Origin: Enterococcus sp. 9E7_DIV0242
GTDB lineage: Bacteria > Bacillota > Bacilli > Lactobacillales > Enterococcaceae
Assembly: GCF_002140975.2 (NCBI RefSeq)
Contig: NZ_CP147247.1
Span: 2,667,001-2,731,000 of the forward strand
DNA length: 64,000 nucleotides
Reading direction: 5' to 3'
Shown here: one piece after another, positions 46,172 through 55,788 of the stretch
How positions within the stretch are numbered: the stretch's first letter is position 1
Layout: each line of letters begins with the position of its first letter
Notes under the pieces: model-generated
What the model was told of the DNA's origin: nothing
Databases searched by the model: none
The model's input: only the letters and a program-made list of their open reading frames with translations
Position numbers and translations under genes: made by a program

Positions 46172-47803
46172 TTAGTAATTGCCGTTAAATAATTGATCCA
46201 GCTGTTTTTGAACATCTTTGTTTTCAAGAAAATCATCGTAGGTCGTATCTGCACGGTCAACAACGCCTTTATCAGATACTGCGATGATCCGATTAGCTAA
46301 GGTTTGAATGAACTGGTGATCGTGAGAACCGAATAGAATTGCTCCCGGGAAAGCAATCAGCCCGTCGTTCAAAGCAGTGATCGATTCCAAATCAAGGTGA
46401 TTGGTAGGATCATCAAGCACAAGAACATTGGATTTAGAAAGCATCAGCTTAGAAAGCATGACACGCACTTTTTCTCCACCGGAAAGAACCTTCACGGATT
46501 TCAGCACTTCTTCTCCAGAAAACAACATTCTACCTAAGAAGCTGCGTAGGAACGTATTATCGTCTTCTTCTTTACTGGCAAATTGACGCAACCAGTCAAG
46601 AATCGTTAAATCTGTATCGAAATCGTTGCTGTTGTCTTTTGGTAGATAAGCCTGACTGGTTGTTACACCCCAACGAACAGTTCCACTGTCAGGAGTGATT
46701 TCACCCATAAGAACTTTGAATAGAGTGGTAGTCACAATATCATTATCGGCAATGAAAGCAACTTTATCATCTTTATTCAAGGTGAAACTGATATTATCCA
46801 AAACTTTCTTTCCATCTAAAGTAACAGAAACATTCTCTACTTGCAGTAAATCATTACCGATTTCTCTTTCTGGTTTGAAGCCAACGAAAGGATAACGGCG
46901 AGAAGAAGGTTGAATATCGTCTAATGTGATTTTATCCAACATTTTTTTCCGAGAAGTTGCTTGTTTTGACTTAGACGCATTGGCACTGAATCGTGCAATA
47001 AAGTCTTGTAATTCTTTGATTTGCTCTTCTTTTTTTGCGTTTTGATCGGATTGAAGTCTGGCAGCTAATTGGCTTGACTCCAACCAGAAATCATAGTTCC
47101 CTACATACAGTTTGATTTTACCAAAGTCTAAATCGGCCATATGCGTACATACTTTATTTAAAAAGTGGCGGTCATGGGAAACGACAATAACAGTATTATC
47201 AAAATTAATCAAAAACTCTTCCAACCATGCAATAGAACGAGTATCCAGTCCATTGGTAGGCTCATCCAGAAGTAGTACATCTGGTTTACCGAACAGAGAC
47301 TGAGCAAGTAAGACTTTGATTTTTTGACCAGCTGTCAGTTCACTCATTTTCTGATCGTGCAGGTTTTCGGGAATATTCAGACCTTGCAGTAAAACAGCTG
47401 CTTCCGGTTCAGCTTCCCAACCATCTAATTCAGCGAATTCACCTTCCAACTCAGCAGCACGAATACCATCCTCATCAGAAAAATCTTCCTTCATATAGAT
47501 AGCGTCTTTTTCTTTCATTACTTCATACAAACGTTTATGTCCCATGATCACGGTTTCCAGAACAGTATATTCTTCATAGTCGAAATGGTTCTGTTTCAAG
47601 GTTGCCATACGCTCATCAGGACCTAATGTAACCGTTCCTGTCGTTGGCTGGATTTCTCCTGACAAAATTTTCAGGAAGGTCGATTTTCCGGCACCATTTG
47701 CACCAATCAATCCGTAGCAGTTGCCGGGATTGAATTTAATATTTACATCATCAAAAAGTTTGCGGTCAGAGAACAACAAACTTACATCATTTACAGTAAT
47801 CAA
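46172..47803 (-). CDS. ABC-F family ATPase (YbiT-like) with degenerate second site
   Basis: 543 residues from a TTG start at 47803 (GCGAGG 7 nt before); the open frame runs 28 codons further to a second TTG without a good ribosome site. Two ATPase domains without membrane segments. Domain 1 is complete: GANGAGKST, LTAGQKIK, LLLDEPTNGLD. Domain 2 lacks a Walker A (ADNDIVTTT in its place) and has LDDPTNHLD instead of DEPTNHLD. ABC-F proteins act on the ribosome as translation factors. The leader can form a 10-bp stem (47831-47905), a possible attenuator. Confidence 0.85.
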   Translation of the reverse strand: MITVNDVSLLFSDRKLFDDVNIKFNPGNCYGLIGANGAGKSTFLKILSGEIQPTTGTVTLGPDERMATLKQNHFDYEEYTVLETVIMGHKRLYEVMKEKDAIYMKEDFSDEDGIRAAELEGEFAELDGWEAEPEAAVLLQGLNIPENLHDQKMSELTAGQKIKVLLAQSLFGKPDVLLLDEPTNGLDTRSIAWLEEFLINFDNTVIVVSHDRHFLNKVCTHMADLDFGKIKLYVGNYDFWLESSQLAARLQSDQNAKKEEQIKELQDFIARFSANASKSKQATSRKKMLDKITLDDIQPSSRRYPFVGFKPEREIGNDLLQVENVSVTLDGKKVLDNISFTLNKDDKVAFIADNDIVTTTLFKVLMGEITPDSGTVRWGVTTSQAYLPKDNSNDFDTDLTILDWLRQFASKEEDDNTFLRSFLGRMLFSGEEVLKSVKVLSGGEKVRVMLSKLMLSKSNVLVLDDPTNHLDLESITALNDGLIAFPGAILFGSHDHQFIQTLANRIIAVSDKGVVDRADTTYDDFLENKDVQKQLDQLFNGNY

Positions 47804-47917
47804 TTTTTTTCCTCGCTTTTCTATTATTACTATATAAATCTCACTAACTAGAGAATCATCTCCCCTATTTTTTGTACAATGTATCAAATTAATAGGATTT
47901 ATATAGAGCCTCTCTGC
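47804..47917 (-). promoter_or_regulatory. leader of the ABC-F gene with long-range stem
   Basis: Minus-strand arms TATATAAATC (47905-47896) and GATTTATATA (47840-47831) pair perfectly around a 55-nt loop. A tiny frame (ATG ATT CTC TAG) with GGGGAG next to it lies in the loop. Some ABC-F genes are controlled by ribosome-mediated attenuation; this is only a candidate. Confidence 0.4.
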
Positions 47918-47946
47918 ATTATAGCGAGGAAACCCTTAATTTTCAA
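47918..47946 (-). promoter_or_regulatory. promoter of the ABC-F gene
   Basis: TTGAAA (47946-47941), 17-nt spacer, perfect TATAAT (47923-47918) on the minus strand. Confidence 0.8.
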
Positions 47947-48067
47947 GAAGTTTCAGTGGATTCTTAGATTGATCAGAAGAGAAAAAAGAGAGGAAGAACG
48001 GAAATGTTCCTGTTTGATGAAAAATGTTCAAAAGAAACAGCAGGCTGTCAGGAAAATTAAAAGGATA

Positions 48068-48123
48068 TTAGTGTACTTTTTTGACGATACACTGTATGAT
48101 ACACATGAGGAATTAGTGTATCG
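48068..48123. promoter_or_regulatory. GATACAC repeat cluster before the PTS regulator gene
   Basis: Inverted arms CGATACACT (48085-48093) and AGTGTATCG (48115-48123), a further GATACAC at 48098 and TTAGTGTA at 48068. Probably an operator region for mptR. The same GATACACTG sequence makes up the terminator after the gene. Confidence 0.5.
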
Positions 48124-48144
48124 TTTATGGTGAGGGGATAAATG

Positions 48145-51027
48145 ATGAAAAGAATTGAAAAAATCTACTTATATGTAAAAGAAAAAACGGAAAAGATGTC
48201 GGCATCAGAACTATCTATGGGGTTTGGGGTCACAACGACTGAGCTGTCAGAGGCACTGGATATTCAGCGAACAAATGCCAGTAAGGACTTGAATCAGCTT
48301 GTTCGAGAAGGTCTTCTTGAAAAGCTAGATGGTCGACCAGTAAGGTATGTGGATAAATCTGTTAGGCAGTATCAACCACTCAGAGGGCATGTAAAAAGCT
48401 ATCGAGAGAGCGAGCAGAGGGAGACTACCTCGAAAACAGTTTGGTCTGTGAGTGATTCAGATCATAGTAAAAGCAATTTACCGTTGGATGATATTTTTCA
48501 ACAAATGATCGGTGCTGCCGGAAGTATGAAAACACCAGTTGAGCAAGCGAAGGCAGCCATCTTGTATCCGCCGAAGGGGTTAAATTGTTTGATTGTTGGT
48601 CCTACAGGATCAGGAAAGACATACTTTGCTCATGCGATGTTTCAGTTTGCTCAAAGAAACAATATCGTTCATGATCAGAAAGAACTGATTGTCTTTAATT
48701 GTGCAGACTATGCCCACAATCCGGAGCTGCTGATGTCACATTTATTTGGGTATGTTGAGGGAGCCTTTACGGGAGCAACTGCAACAAAAAATGGCCTTAT
48801 TCATGAAGCAGACGGCGGTATTCTATTTTTGGATGAAGTTCATCGTCTACCACCTGAAGGCCAGGAAATGATTTTCTATTTTATGGATCACGGGACATAT
48901 TCTCGTTTAGGTGAGACGACCAAGACCAATCATGCAGATGTTCGAATCATTTGTGCGACGACTGAAAATCCGGCTTCTGCGTTGCTGAATACATTTGTCC
49001 GAAGAATTCCGATCATCATTCAGCTGCCCCATTTTAATAATCGGCCGGCGAAGGAAAAGGTTGAGCTGGTCAAAATCATGGTTGCGATAGAAGCCAATCG
49101 AATCCAACGAAAAATCACCTTAACAGAAGATGTGGTCAAGGCATTGATCGGAAGTGTCACCTATGGCAATGTTGGACAGTTGAAGTCCAACGTCCAGTTA
49201 GTTACTGCCAGAGGTTTTTTGACGCATATCGATCAGCCGGAGATGGTCATAGCGATGTCTGAGTTGACTGACGGAATCAAAGATGGCATGCTGCAGCTGG
49301 CAAATAATCGTGATGAGCTGGCGGAGCTTTCGCAATATTTAGAGCCTAAGATGGTTGTGTTACCCAATGAATCATTAGTGACTGTTCAGTCGGATTCTTA
49401 TGAGCTTCCGTATAATTTATACGAGATCATCGGTGATAAAGCTGCCTTGCTTAAAGCAGATGGGTTGGATCAGGAAGTGATCAACAACTTCATTACAACA
49501 GATATCAATGTTCATCTAAAGTCGTTTTATCGAAACCATGGCTTTACGTTTGATACAGAAAAGAAACTGGCAGAAATCATGGATCAGCAAATTATTGATA
49601 TCACCAGAAAAATTTTCAGCTTCTCCAAAGCAAAGCTAGGCTATGATTTTCAGTCCAACTTTATTTATGCAATGAGTTTGCATATCAGCTCCTTCTTGAA
49701 ACGTATTCAGATTGGTGATAAAAGACAGCATGACTTAAATGAAAATTTAAGAAATATGGTTTTGGATTATCCGAAGGAGTTTGAAACAGCACAGGAGATC
49801 AAGGAAATGATCGAAGAGGCTTATCAGCTGTCTATTCCAGAATCAGAGACGTATTATATTGCCGTTTTACTGATTTCATTAAGAGAGAATAAAAGTGCCG
49901 GCAGAATTGGTATTGTAGTTGCCGCTCATGGGAAAAGTACAGCCACAAGTATGGTCGAGGTTGTGGAAAAGCTACTGAATGTCGATAATCTGAAAGCTGT
50001 TGATATGCCGCTTGAAATGAAGCCGCAGGAAGCTTTGACAGAGATCATTCAAGCTGTTAAGGTCGTGGATGAAGGAAGTGGTGTGATCTTACTTGTCGAT
50101 ATGGGTTCACTTGGGACCTTTTCAGATGAAATCATTCGACAGACAGGTATTGATGTACGAACAGTTGATATGGTCACAACACCAATTGTATTGGAGACGG
50201 CCAGAAAAACAACTCTTTTGGATACACATTTAAATGATCTCTATGATTCTTTGAAGAACTTCCATGGCTATGCAGGGATGAATACACTGAACAATAGAGA
50301 ATTAGGCTTGCCGCCAATCAAGAAAAAGATGATTTTGGCAATCTGCGCATCGGGTGAGGGGACTGCCCAACGCATGAAAGAACTGATTGAAGGCTATTTG
50401 ACACCGCAGACCGAGCAGCATCTTACGGTTGTTCCTTGCTCGATTTTGGATGTAAGTAAGCGGTTGGAGAAGTTAAATCAGCAGTATCATATTGTCGCAA
50501 CGACCGGAATCACTGATCCTAAAATCAATGTGCCGTTTATTCCGATGGAGACCTTCTTTTCCGGAGAAGCGGCAGAAGTGATCGACCACCTTGTGTATGA
50601 TGATGAGCTGGCGATTCATGACATGAGTATTGATGAAGAGACAGCCAAAAGAATTTGTGTTGATTACATGGAACAAAGCTTTACCTTTATCAATGCACAA
50701 AAAGTTTTACCGTTGTTATGGCAGTTTGTAGACACAGTCCAGACAAAGCTGAATTTGGTAGAATCCTATACCTTCTATATAAACATGATCATGCACATGG
50801 CTGGTGTACTGGAAAGAGCCTTGCGACAAGATCCTTTGAACGTGGAAGTGGCGTTGTTAGAAGAAATGAAGCAAGATACCTTTTATAGAGAAATTTTGAA
50901 GGCTGTATTAGTCTTAAATGAAGCATTCAAATTGAAGATTGCAGAATCTGAAATTTATTACATGGTACACATGGTTCATAATTCACAAAAAGATATACAG
51001 AAAAATACAGATGATTTATTCGATTGA
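48145..51027 (+). CDS. mptR: LevR-type sigma-54 activator of the mannose PTS
   Basis: 960 residues from the second of two adjacent ATGs, the better spaced from GAGGGG. Domains in order: N-terminal winged helix (about 1-60); AAA+ sigma-54 domain with Walker A GPTGSGKTYF, the sigma-54 contact motif GAFTGA and DGGILFLDEVHRL; first PRD (about 450-560); EIIA-Man-like domain (GIVVAAHGKSTATSMVEVV, His phosphorylation site); EIIB-Gat-like domain (ILAICASGEGTAQRM); second PRD at the C-terminus. Phosphorylation by the PTS sets its activity. It should act at the sigma-54 promoter at 51123. Confidence 0.92.
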   Translation: MKRIEKIYLYVKEKTEKMSASELSMGFGVTTTELSEALDIQRTNASKDLNQLVREGLLEKLDGRPVRYVDKSVRQYQPLRGHVKSYRESEQRETTSKTVWSVSDSDHSKSNLPLDDIFQQMIGAAGSMKTPVEQAKAAILYPPKGLNCLIVGPTGSGKTYFAHAMFQFAQRNNIVHDQKELIVFNCADYAHNPELLMSHLFGYVEGAFTGATATKNGLIHEADGGILFLDEVHRLPPEGQEMIFYFMDHGTYSRLGETTKTNHADVRIICATTENPASALLNTFVRRIPIIIQLPHFNNRPAKEKVELVKIMVAIEANRIQRKITLTEDVVKALIGSVTYGNVGQLKSNVQLVTARGFLTHIDQPEMVIAMSELTDGIKDGMLQLANNRDELAELSQYLEPKMVVLPNESLVTVQSDSYELPYNLYEIIGDKAALLKADGLDQEVINNFITTDINVHLKSFYRNHGFTFDTEKKLAEIMDQQIIDITRKIFSFSKAKLGYDFQSNFIYAMSLHISSFLKRIQIGDKRQHDLNENLRNMVLDYPKEFETAQEIKEMIEEAYQLSIPESETYYIAVLLISLRENKSAGRIGIVVAAHGKSTATSMVEVVEKLLNVDNLKAVDMPLEMKPQEALTEIIQAVKVVDEGSGVILLVDMGSLGTFSDEIIRQTGIDVRTVDMVTTPIVLETARKTTLLDTHLNDLYDSLKNFHGYAGMNTLNNRELGLPPIKKKMILAICASGEGTAQRMKELIEGYLTPQTEQHLTVVPCSILDVSKRLEKLNQQYHIVATTGITDPKINVPFIPMETFFSGEAAEVIDHLVYDDELAIHDMSIDEETAKRICVDYMEQSFTFINAQKVLPLLWQFVDTVQTKLNLVESYTFYINMIMHMAGVLERALRQDPLNVEVALLEEMKQDTFYREILKAVLVLNEAFKLKIAESEIYYMVHMVHNSQKDIQKNTDDLFD

Positions 51028-51033
51028 ATACAC

Positions 51034-51074
51034 AAAAAAGATACACTGTTGAAATGACACAGTGTATCTTTTTT
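51034..51074 (+). terminator. terminator after the PTS regulator gene
   Basis: AAAAAAGATACACTGT and its perfect complement with a 9-nt loop; can work in both directions. Confidence 0.9.
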
Positions 51075-51122
51075 GTAGTTTAAACCTTGATTTAATTGAC
51101 TTTACACATCAATACACTAAGT

Positions 51123-51138
51123 TGGCACGATACTTGCT
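51123..51138 (+). promoter_or_regulatory. sigma-54 promoter of the mannose PTS operon
   Basis: TGGCACGATACTTGCT matches the -24/-12 consensus (TGGCAC, N5, TTGCT) exactly. It lies about 160 bp before the first PTS gene and downstream of the sigma-54 activator gene. Confidence 0.93.
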
Positions 51139-51296
51139 TATAATAAGGTGGATCAACATTCCAAGAATCAAAGGGCTTTATTTTGGCATTATCTTTCGGA
51201 ACATAGTATTTTAAATGTACATTGAGAGAACCGCCTTCTAATGATGCCTTCTTCCCCAAGAACATAGAGGATTGGACAAAAGGAGTGCAGGTTTAG

Positions 51297-51791
51297 ATGG
51301 ATATTCGTCTAGCAAGAATCGATGATCGACTGATTCATGGTCAGGTCGCTACGGTATGGACTAAGAGCATGAATATCAATCGTATTTTGGTGGTCAGCGA
51401 TACAGTGGCACAGGATATGCTGCGAAAAAAATTATTGATTCAAGCTGCGCCGCCAGGAGTCAAAGTGAACGTCATCACAGTGGATAAAATGATTCAGGTT
51501 TATCCGGATGAACGCTTTGACAGCAGTTTTAGAGTGATGTTGCTCTTCACAAATCCTGAGGATGTCGAGCGCGTCGTAAGAAATGGCGTTCAACTGGAAA
51601 CAGTGAATATTGGCGGGATGAGCTTCACCCAAGGAAAAAAGATGATCACAAACGCTGTAGCAGTGGATGCACGAGATATTGAAGCATTCAAGTATCTGGA
51701 TTCTCTGGGAATCACTTTGGAAATAAGAAAAGTTGTTGCGGATAGTAAAGTGCAATTGATGGAGCAGTTGAAGAAGGAACAAATGCTGTGA
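51297..51791 (+). CDS. PTS mannose-family EIIB (stand-alone)
   Basis: 164 residues. Mannose-type EIIB with the phosphorylated His in IDDRLIHGQVATVW (His14). The same domain is fused in the IIAB protein downstream, so the operon has two IIB versions. This extra IIB may serve in signalling to the LevR-type regulator. AAGGAG before the ATG. Confidence 0.92.
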   Translation: MDIRLARIDDRLIHGQVATVWTKSMNINRILVVSDTVAQDMLRKKLLIQAAPPGVKVNVITVDKMIQVYPDERFDSSFRVMLLFTNPEDVERVVRNGVQLETVNIGGMSFTQGKKMITNAVAVDARDIEAFKYLDSLGITLEIRKVVADSKVQLMEQLKKEQML

Positions 51792-52047
51792 CACAAAGGA
51801 TTGAAATATTGTTGCATAGCCGAAAGCGATGAAAGATTTATAGAAGATGTTTTAAGCATTGAAAGGATGTGGTTCGGTAAAAAAAGTGTGATATGAAACG
51901 CGTTTATTATTGTATTGTTTCCAAGGGTTTTTATTTTCCATTATTTTATCACTGAACTTTTTATTTCATATGACTCGGAAGTAATGCGTTTTGGAAAGAA
52001 TCAGATAATACAAAAGAAAGTCAATAAGTATAGGAGGTATACAAATT

Positions 52048-53037
52048 ATGGTAGGGATTATTCTTGCAAGTCACGGAAAATTCGCCGAAGGAATTTTACA
52101 ATCAGGTTCCATGATTTTCGGTGAACAGGAAAACGTAAAAGCTGTGACACTAATGCCCAGTGAAGGCCCAGATGATTTAAAAGCAAAACTAACTGAGGCA
52201 ATCGCAACGTTTGATAATGATGAGGAAGTATTGTTTTTAGTCGATTTGTGGGGCGGTACACCGTTCAATCAGGCCAACAGTCTTTTTGAAGAACGCAAAG
52301 ACAAATGGGCAATCGTCAGTGGGTTGAACTTACCAATGTTGATTGAAGCTTACTCTTCACGTTTTTCAATGAACTCAGCACAAGAGATTGCTGCACATGT
52401 TTTAGGTGTTGCCAGAGAAGGTGTGAAAATCAAACCGGAAGAATTAGAGCCGGCTGAAGCACCAAAAGCAGTTGTTGAAGATGGCCAACCAAAAGGCGCA
52501 TTGCCGGAAGGAACAGTTGTTGGTGATGGCAAAATCAAATACGTTTTAGCACGTGTAGATTCTCGTTTGCTTCATGGACAGGTAGCGACAGCGTGGACGA
52601 AATCAACACAACCAAACCGTATCATCGTGGTTTCAGATGCTGTTTCAAAGGATGATCTTCGTAAGAAATTGATCGAACAAGCTGCACCTCCAGGGGTTAA
52701 AGCGAATGTTATTCCAATCAAAAAAATGATTGAAATCGCAAAAGACCCTCGTTTCGGCAACACAAAAGCCTTGTTGTTGTTTGAAAATCCGGAAGATGTA
52801 GTCACAGCAGTAGAAGGCGGCGTGGACATCAAAGAATTGAATGTCGGTTCAATGGCCCATTCTGTTGGTAAAGTTGTAGTAAGTAAAGTTCTGTCGATGG
52901 GAACGGAAGATGTTAAAGCTTTTGAAACATTAGAAAGCAAAGGCATCAAGTTCGATGTACGTAAAGTACCGAATGATTCAAAAGCAAACATGGACGAAAT
53001 TTTGAAAAAAGCAAAAACAGAATTAGCAAACGCATAA
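52048..53037 (+). CDS. mptA: PTS mannose-specific EIIAB
   Basis: 329 residues. IIA domain (1-130) with His9 in ILASHGKFAEG, a Pro/Ala/Glu linker (about 140-170), and IIB domain with His in RVDSRLLHGQVATAW near residue 178. TAGGAGG before the ATG. The 256-bp gap from the stand-alone IIB gene contains a perfect palindrome, AAACGCGTTT, near 51897-51906. Confidence 0.95.
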   Translation: MVGIILASHGKFAEGILQSGSMIFGEQENVKAVTLMPSEGPDDLKAKLTEAIATFDNDEEVLFLVDLWGGTPFNQANSLFEERKDKWAIVSGLNLPMLIEAYSSRFSMNSAQEIAAHVLGVAREGVKIKPEELEPAEAPKAVVEDGQPKGALPEGTVVGDGKIKYVLARVDSRLLHGQVATAWTKSTQPNRIIVVSDAVSKDDLRKKLIEQAAPPGVKANVIPIKKMIEIAKDPRFGNTKALLLFENPEDVVTAVEGGVDIKELNVGSMAHSVGKVVVSKVLSMGTEDVKAFETLESKGIKFDVRKVPNDSKANMDEILKKAKTELANA

Positions 53038-53175
53038 TTATCTATGAATTACGACGAAATAGACGATACAAAGTTGAGTAGTCAGTGTACTTATTGAATA
53101 CCCTAGCTGCTCTTCATGATGAATCGTTTCACGCAATTCATACAAAACAAAATTCATATTTATAGGAGGTCTATC

Positions 53176-53979
53176 ATGTCTGTTATTTCAATAATATTGG
53201 TAGTATTAGTTGCCTTTCTAGCTGGTATGGAAGGAATTCTGGATGAGTTCCAGTTCCACCAACCACTGGTAGCTTGTACGTTGATCGGTTTAGTAACCGG
53301 TAATTTGGAAGCCGGGATCGTTCTTGGCGGAACCCTTCAAATGATCGCTCTTGGGTGGGCAAACATTGGAGCAGCCGTAGCACCGGACGCAGCTTTAGCA
53401 TCAGTCGCATCAGCAATTATTTTAGTATTAGGTGGACAAGGTGTTAAAGGTGTTCCTGCGGCGATCGCAATTGCGGTTCCTTTGGCTGTAGCTGGTTTGG
53501 TTTTAACTATGATCGTTCGTACATTGGCTGTACCGATTGTCCATTTGATGGATGCGGAAGCTGAAAAAGGAAATATCAGAGGCGTAGAAATGTGGCACAT
53601 CGTAGCCGTAGCTATGCAAGGGGTACGTATCGCAATCCCAGCAGCAGCACTATTGTTTATTCCAGCTGAAACTGTTCAATCTGTCTTGCAGTCAATGCCT
53701 GCTTGGTTGACAGATGGTATGGCAATCGGTGGTGGAATGGTCGTTGCCGTTGGTTACGCAATGGTAATCAACATGATGGCAACAAAAGAAGTATGGCCAT
53801 TCTTCGTTATCGGTTTTGTTGTAGCAGCGATTTCACAATTGACACTGATTGCACTTGGTGCATTAGGTGTTGCTCTAGCACTTATCTACCTGAACCTTTC
53901 TAAAATGGGCGGTTCTTCAAATGGTGGCGGTGGCGGAAATCATGGTGATCCGCTAGACGATATTCTTAACGACTATTAA
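53176..53979 (+). CDS. mptC: PTS mannose-specific EIIC
   Basis: 267 residues from ATG 53176 after AGGAGG (the longer frame from 53116 has no ribosome site). Polytopic membrane protein with the ManY pattern GMEGILDEFQFHQPLVACTLIGLVTGN, forming the sugar channel with IID. A Gly/Ser-rich tail GGSSNGGGGGNHGDP precedes the end. Class II bacteriocins of the pediocin type use this IIC/IID as receptor in related species. Confidence 0.95.
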   Translation: MSVISIILVVLVAFLAGMEGILDEFQFHQPLVACTLIGLVTGNLEAGIVLGGTLQMIALGWANIGAAVAPDAALASVASAIILVLGGQGVKGVPAAIAIAVPLAVAGLVLTMIVRTLAVPIVHLMDAEAEKGNIRGVEMWHIVAVAMQGVRIAIPAAALLFIPAETVQSVLQSMPAWLTDGMAIGGGMVVAVGYAMVINMMATKEVWPFFVIGFVVAAISQLTLIALGALGVALALIYLNLSKMGGSSNGGGGGNHGDPLDDILNDY

Positions 53980-53999
53980 CCTTGAAGGAGGAGAAAAAA

Positions 54000-54929
54000 A
54001 TGGCAGAAAAAGCTCAAGTATCAGAAAGAATCGAATTATCTAAAAAAGATCGTTTAGCCGTTGCGTGGCGCTCTACCTTCATTCAAGGTTCTTGGAACTA
54101 TGAACGTATGCAAAATGGCGGTTGGACATTCGCAATGATCCCAGCGATTAAAAAATTATATAAATCTAAAGAAGAACGTACTGCGGCATTGAAACGTCAC
54201 TTAGAGTTCTTTAATACTCACCCATACATTGCTTCACCAATTCTTGGTGTAACTCTGGCTCTTGAAGAAGAGCGTGCAAATGGTGCACCGGTTGATGATG
54301 TGGCAATCCAAGGGGTTAAGGTCGGAATGATGGGACCTTTAGCCGGTGTTGGTGACCCAGTATTCTGGTTTACAGTAAGACCGATGCTTGGTGCATTAGG
54401 TGCATCGTTAGCAATGGGCGGAAGTATTCTTGGTCCAATCATTTTCTTCGTAGCTTGGAATGCAATTCGTTGGGCGTTTATGTGGTATACACAGGAATTC
54501 GGTTATAAAGCCGGTTCTAAAATCACAGAAGACCTTTCCGGTGGATTATTGCAGGATGTAACAAAAGGTGCATCGATTCTCGGGATGTTCGTACTGGCGG
54601 CACTGGTTCAGCGGTGGGTGTCCATCAAGTTTCTACCGGTCGTATCTTCTGTTAAATTGGATGATGGTGCCTACATCGAATGGGACAAACTTCCAGCTGG
54701 CGGTGAAGGAATCAAACAGGCTTTCGAGCAGGTGAATTCCGGATTAGCTTTATCCTCTGAGAAGGTAACAACCTTGCAGAATAACTTGGATCAATTGATT
54801 CCAGGGCTAGCTGCATTGCTTCTTACATTGTTCTGTATGTGGTTGCTTAAGAAAAAAGTTTCTCCAATCGTTATTATCCTTGGCCTATTCGTAGTAGGTA
54901 TTCTTGGACACGTGGTTGGATTACTGTAA
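54000..54929 (+). CDS. mptD: PTS mannose-specific EIID
   Basis: 309 residues from ATG 54000 after AAGGAGGAG. ManZ-type: AVAWRSTFIQGSWNYERMQNGG start, GVGDPVFWFTVRPM in the core, and a C-terminal membrane helix. About 30 residues longer than E. coli ManZ because of an inserted segment around 220-270, as in lactic acid bacteria where it affects bacteriocin sensitivity. Last PTS gene, with terminator 9 bp after. Confidence 0.95.
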   Translation: MAEKAQVSERIELSKKDRLAVAWRSTFIQGSWNYERMQNGGWTFAMIPAIKKLYKSKEERTAALKRHLEFFNTHPYIASPILGVTLALEEERANGAPVDDVAIQGVKVGMMGPLAGVGDPVFWFTVRPMLGALGASLAMGGSILGPIIFFVAWNAIRWAFMWYTQEFGYKAGSKITEDLSGGLLQDVTKGASILGMFVLAALVQRWVSIKFLPVVSSVKLDDGAYIEWDKLPAGGEGIKQAFEQVNSGLALSSEKVTTLQNNLDQLIPGLAALLLTLFCMWLLKKKVSPIVIILGLFVVGILGHVVGLL

Positions 54930-54937
54930 AACAGAGC

Positions 54938-54980
54938 GAAGGGGCTGGACAATTGTTTGTCCCGGCCCCTTCTTGATTTT
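54938..54980 (+). terminator. terminator after the PTS operon
   Basis: AAGGGGCTGGACA and TGTCCCGGCCCCTT arms with T-run; internal bulge. Confidence 0.88.
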
Positions 54981-55075
54981 TTATAGGTACATAGCATTCT
55001 TTTATTTAAAATAGCGTATTTACTCAGATAACGGTATAATAAATGAATCGAAATAGCGAGAATGGAGTGGGTATA

Positions 55076-55450
55076 ATGGTTCAATCACTGAATACAAAAG
55101 TAGATTTGGTAATAGATGCGACGGCCTATACAGGACTTACTGATTATGGACAGCTCATGGTTGGTGATAAAGGGTTTGAATTCTACAACTCACGAGATAC
55201 ACGGAAGTACATTCAAATTCCTTGGGAAGAAGTAGAGTATGTGATTGCTTCTGTACTTTTCAAAGGAAAATGGATTCCCCGTTATGCTATTGAGACAAAG
55301 CAAAATGGAACCTTTACCTTTGCATCTAAAGAACCTAAAAAAGTACTACGAGCTATAAGGGAGTATATCCCTTCAGATCGTATGGTTCAATCCTTGGGCT
55401 TTTTCGACGTTGTGAAGCGTGGCGTACAAGCGAAGTTTAAAAAAGGATAG
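55076..55450 (+). CDS. manO: DUF956 protein (ManO-like)
   Basis: 124 residues from ATG 55076 after GGAGTGG. DUF956 proteins regularly follow mannose PTS operons and are named ManO. Visible pattern: VDATAYTGLTDYGQLMVGDKGFEFYNSRD-type start and IPWEEVEYVIASVLFKGKWIPRYAIET. Role unproven; the PTS terminator precedes it, so it is probably transcribed from its own promoter or by readthrough. Confidence 0.8.
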   Translation: MVQSLNTKVDLVIDATAYTGLTDYGQLMVGDKGFEFYNSRDTRKYIQIPWEEVEYVIASVLFKGKWIPRYAIETKQNGTFTFASKEPKKVLRAIREYIPSDRMVQSLGFFDVVKRGVQAKFKKG

Positions 55451-55788
55451 TCTCTAAATCAATCGATCCATCAAGTTGCGATTCTTTTGATACTCAGGAT
55501 AGAATTCCACGAGACATAGGCAATTATTCCATTTATTTTCAGACGGGCTCATTAGGAAAATAAGAAAATTAAAGAGCTGACAGGATTTGTAGGACAAGTT
55601 TTCGATAAAAAACGAAACTGAGTCTACTGGTGCAGCATAGATAAAACGATTGAGATGAGAGTGATTTCAGTCGTTTTTTATATGTTCTTTTATCAAAAGT
55701 GAAAAAATAACAGCATTACTTTTGACCAAAATTTCTTATCGGAGTACCATAAACAATGTAAGAATAAACGAAAGAGGTGAAAAAAATA
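55451..55788. other. intergenic region, nothing recognised
   Basis: No gene, terminator or clear promoter identified. There is no T-run hairpin straight after the DUF956 gene. Confidence 0.4.

Noticed and set aside
51895..51908. cre site in the gap before mptA
   Set aside because: AAACGCGTTT is palindromic but lacks the TGNNARCG spacing of the CcpA consensus.
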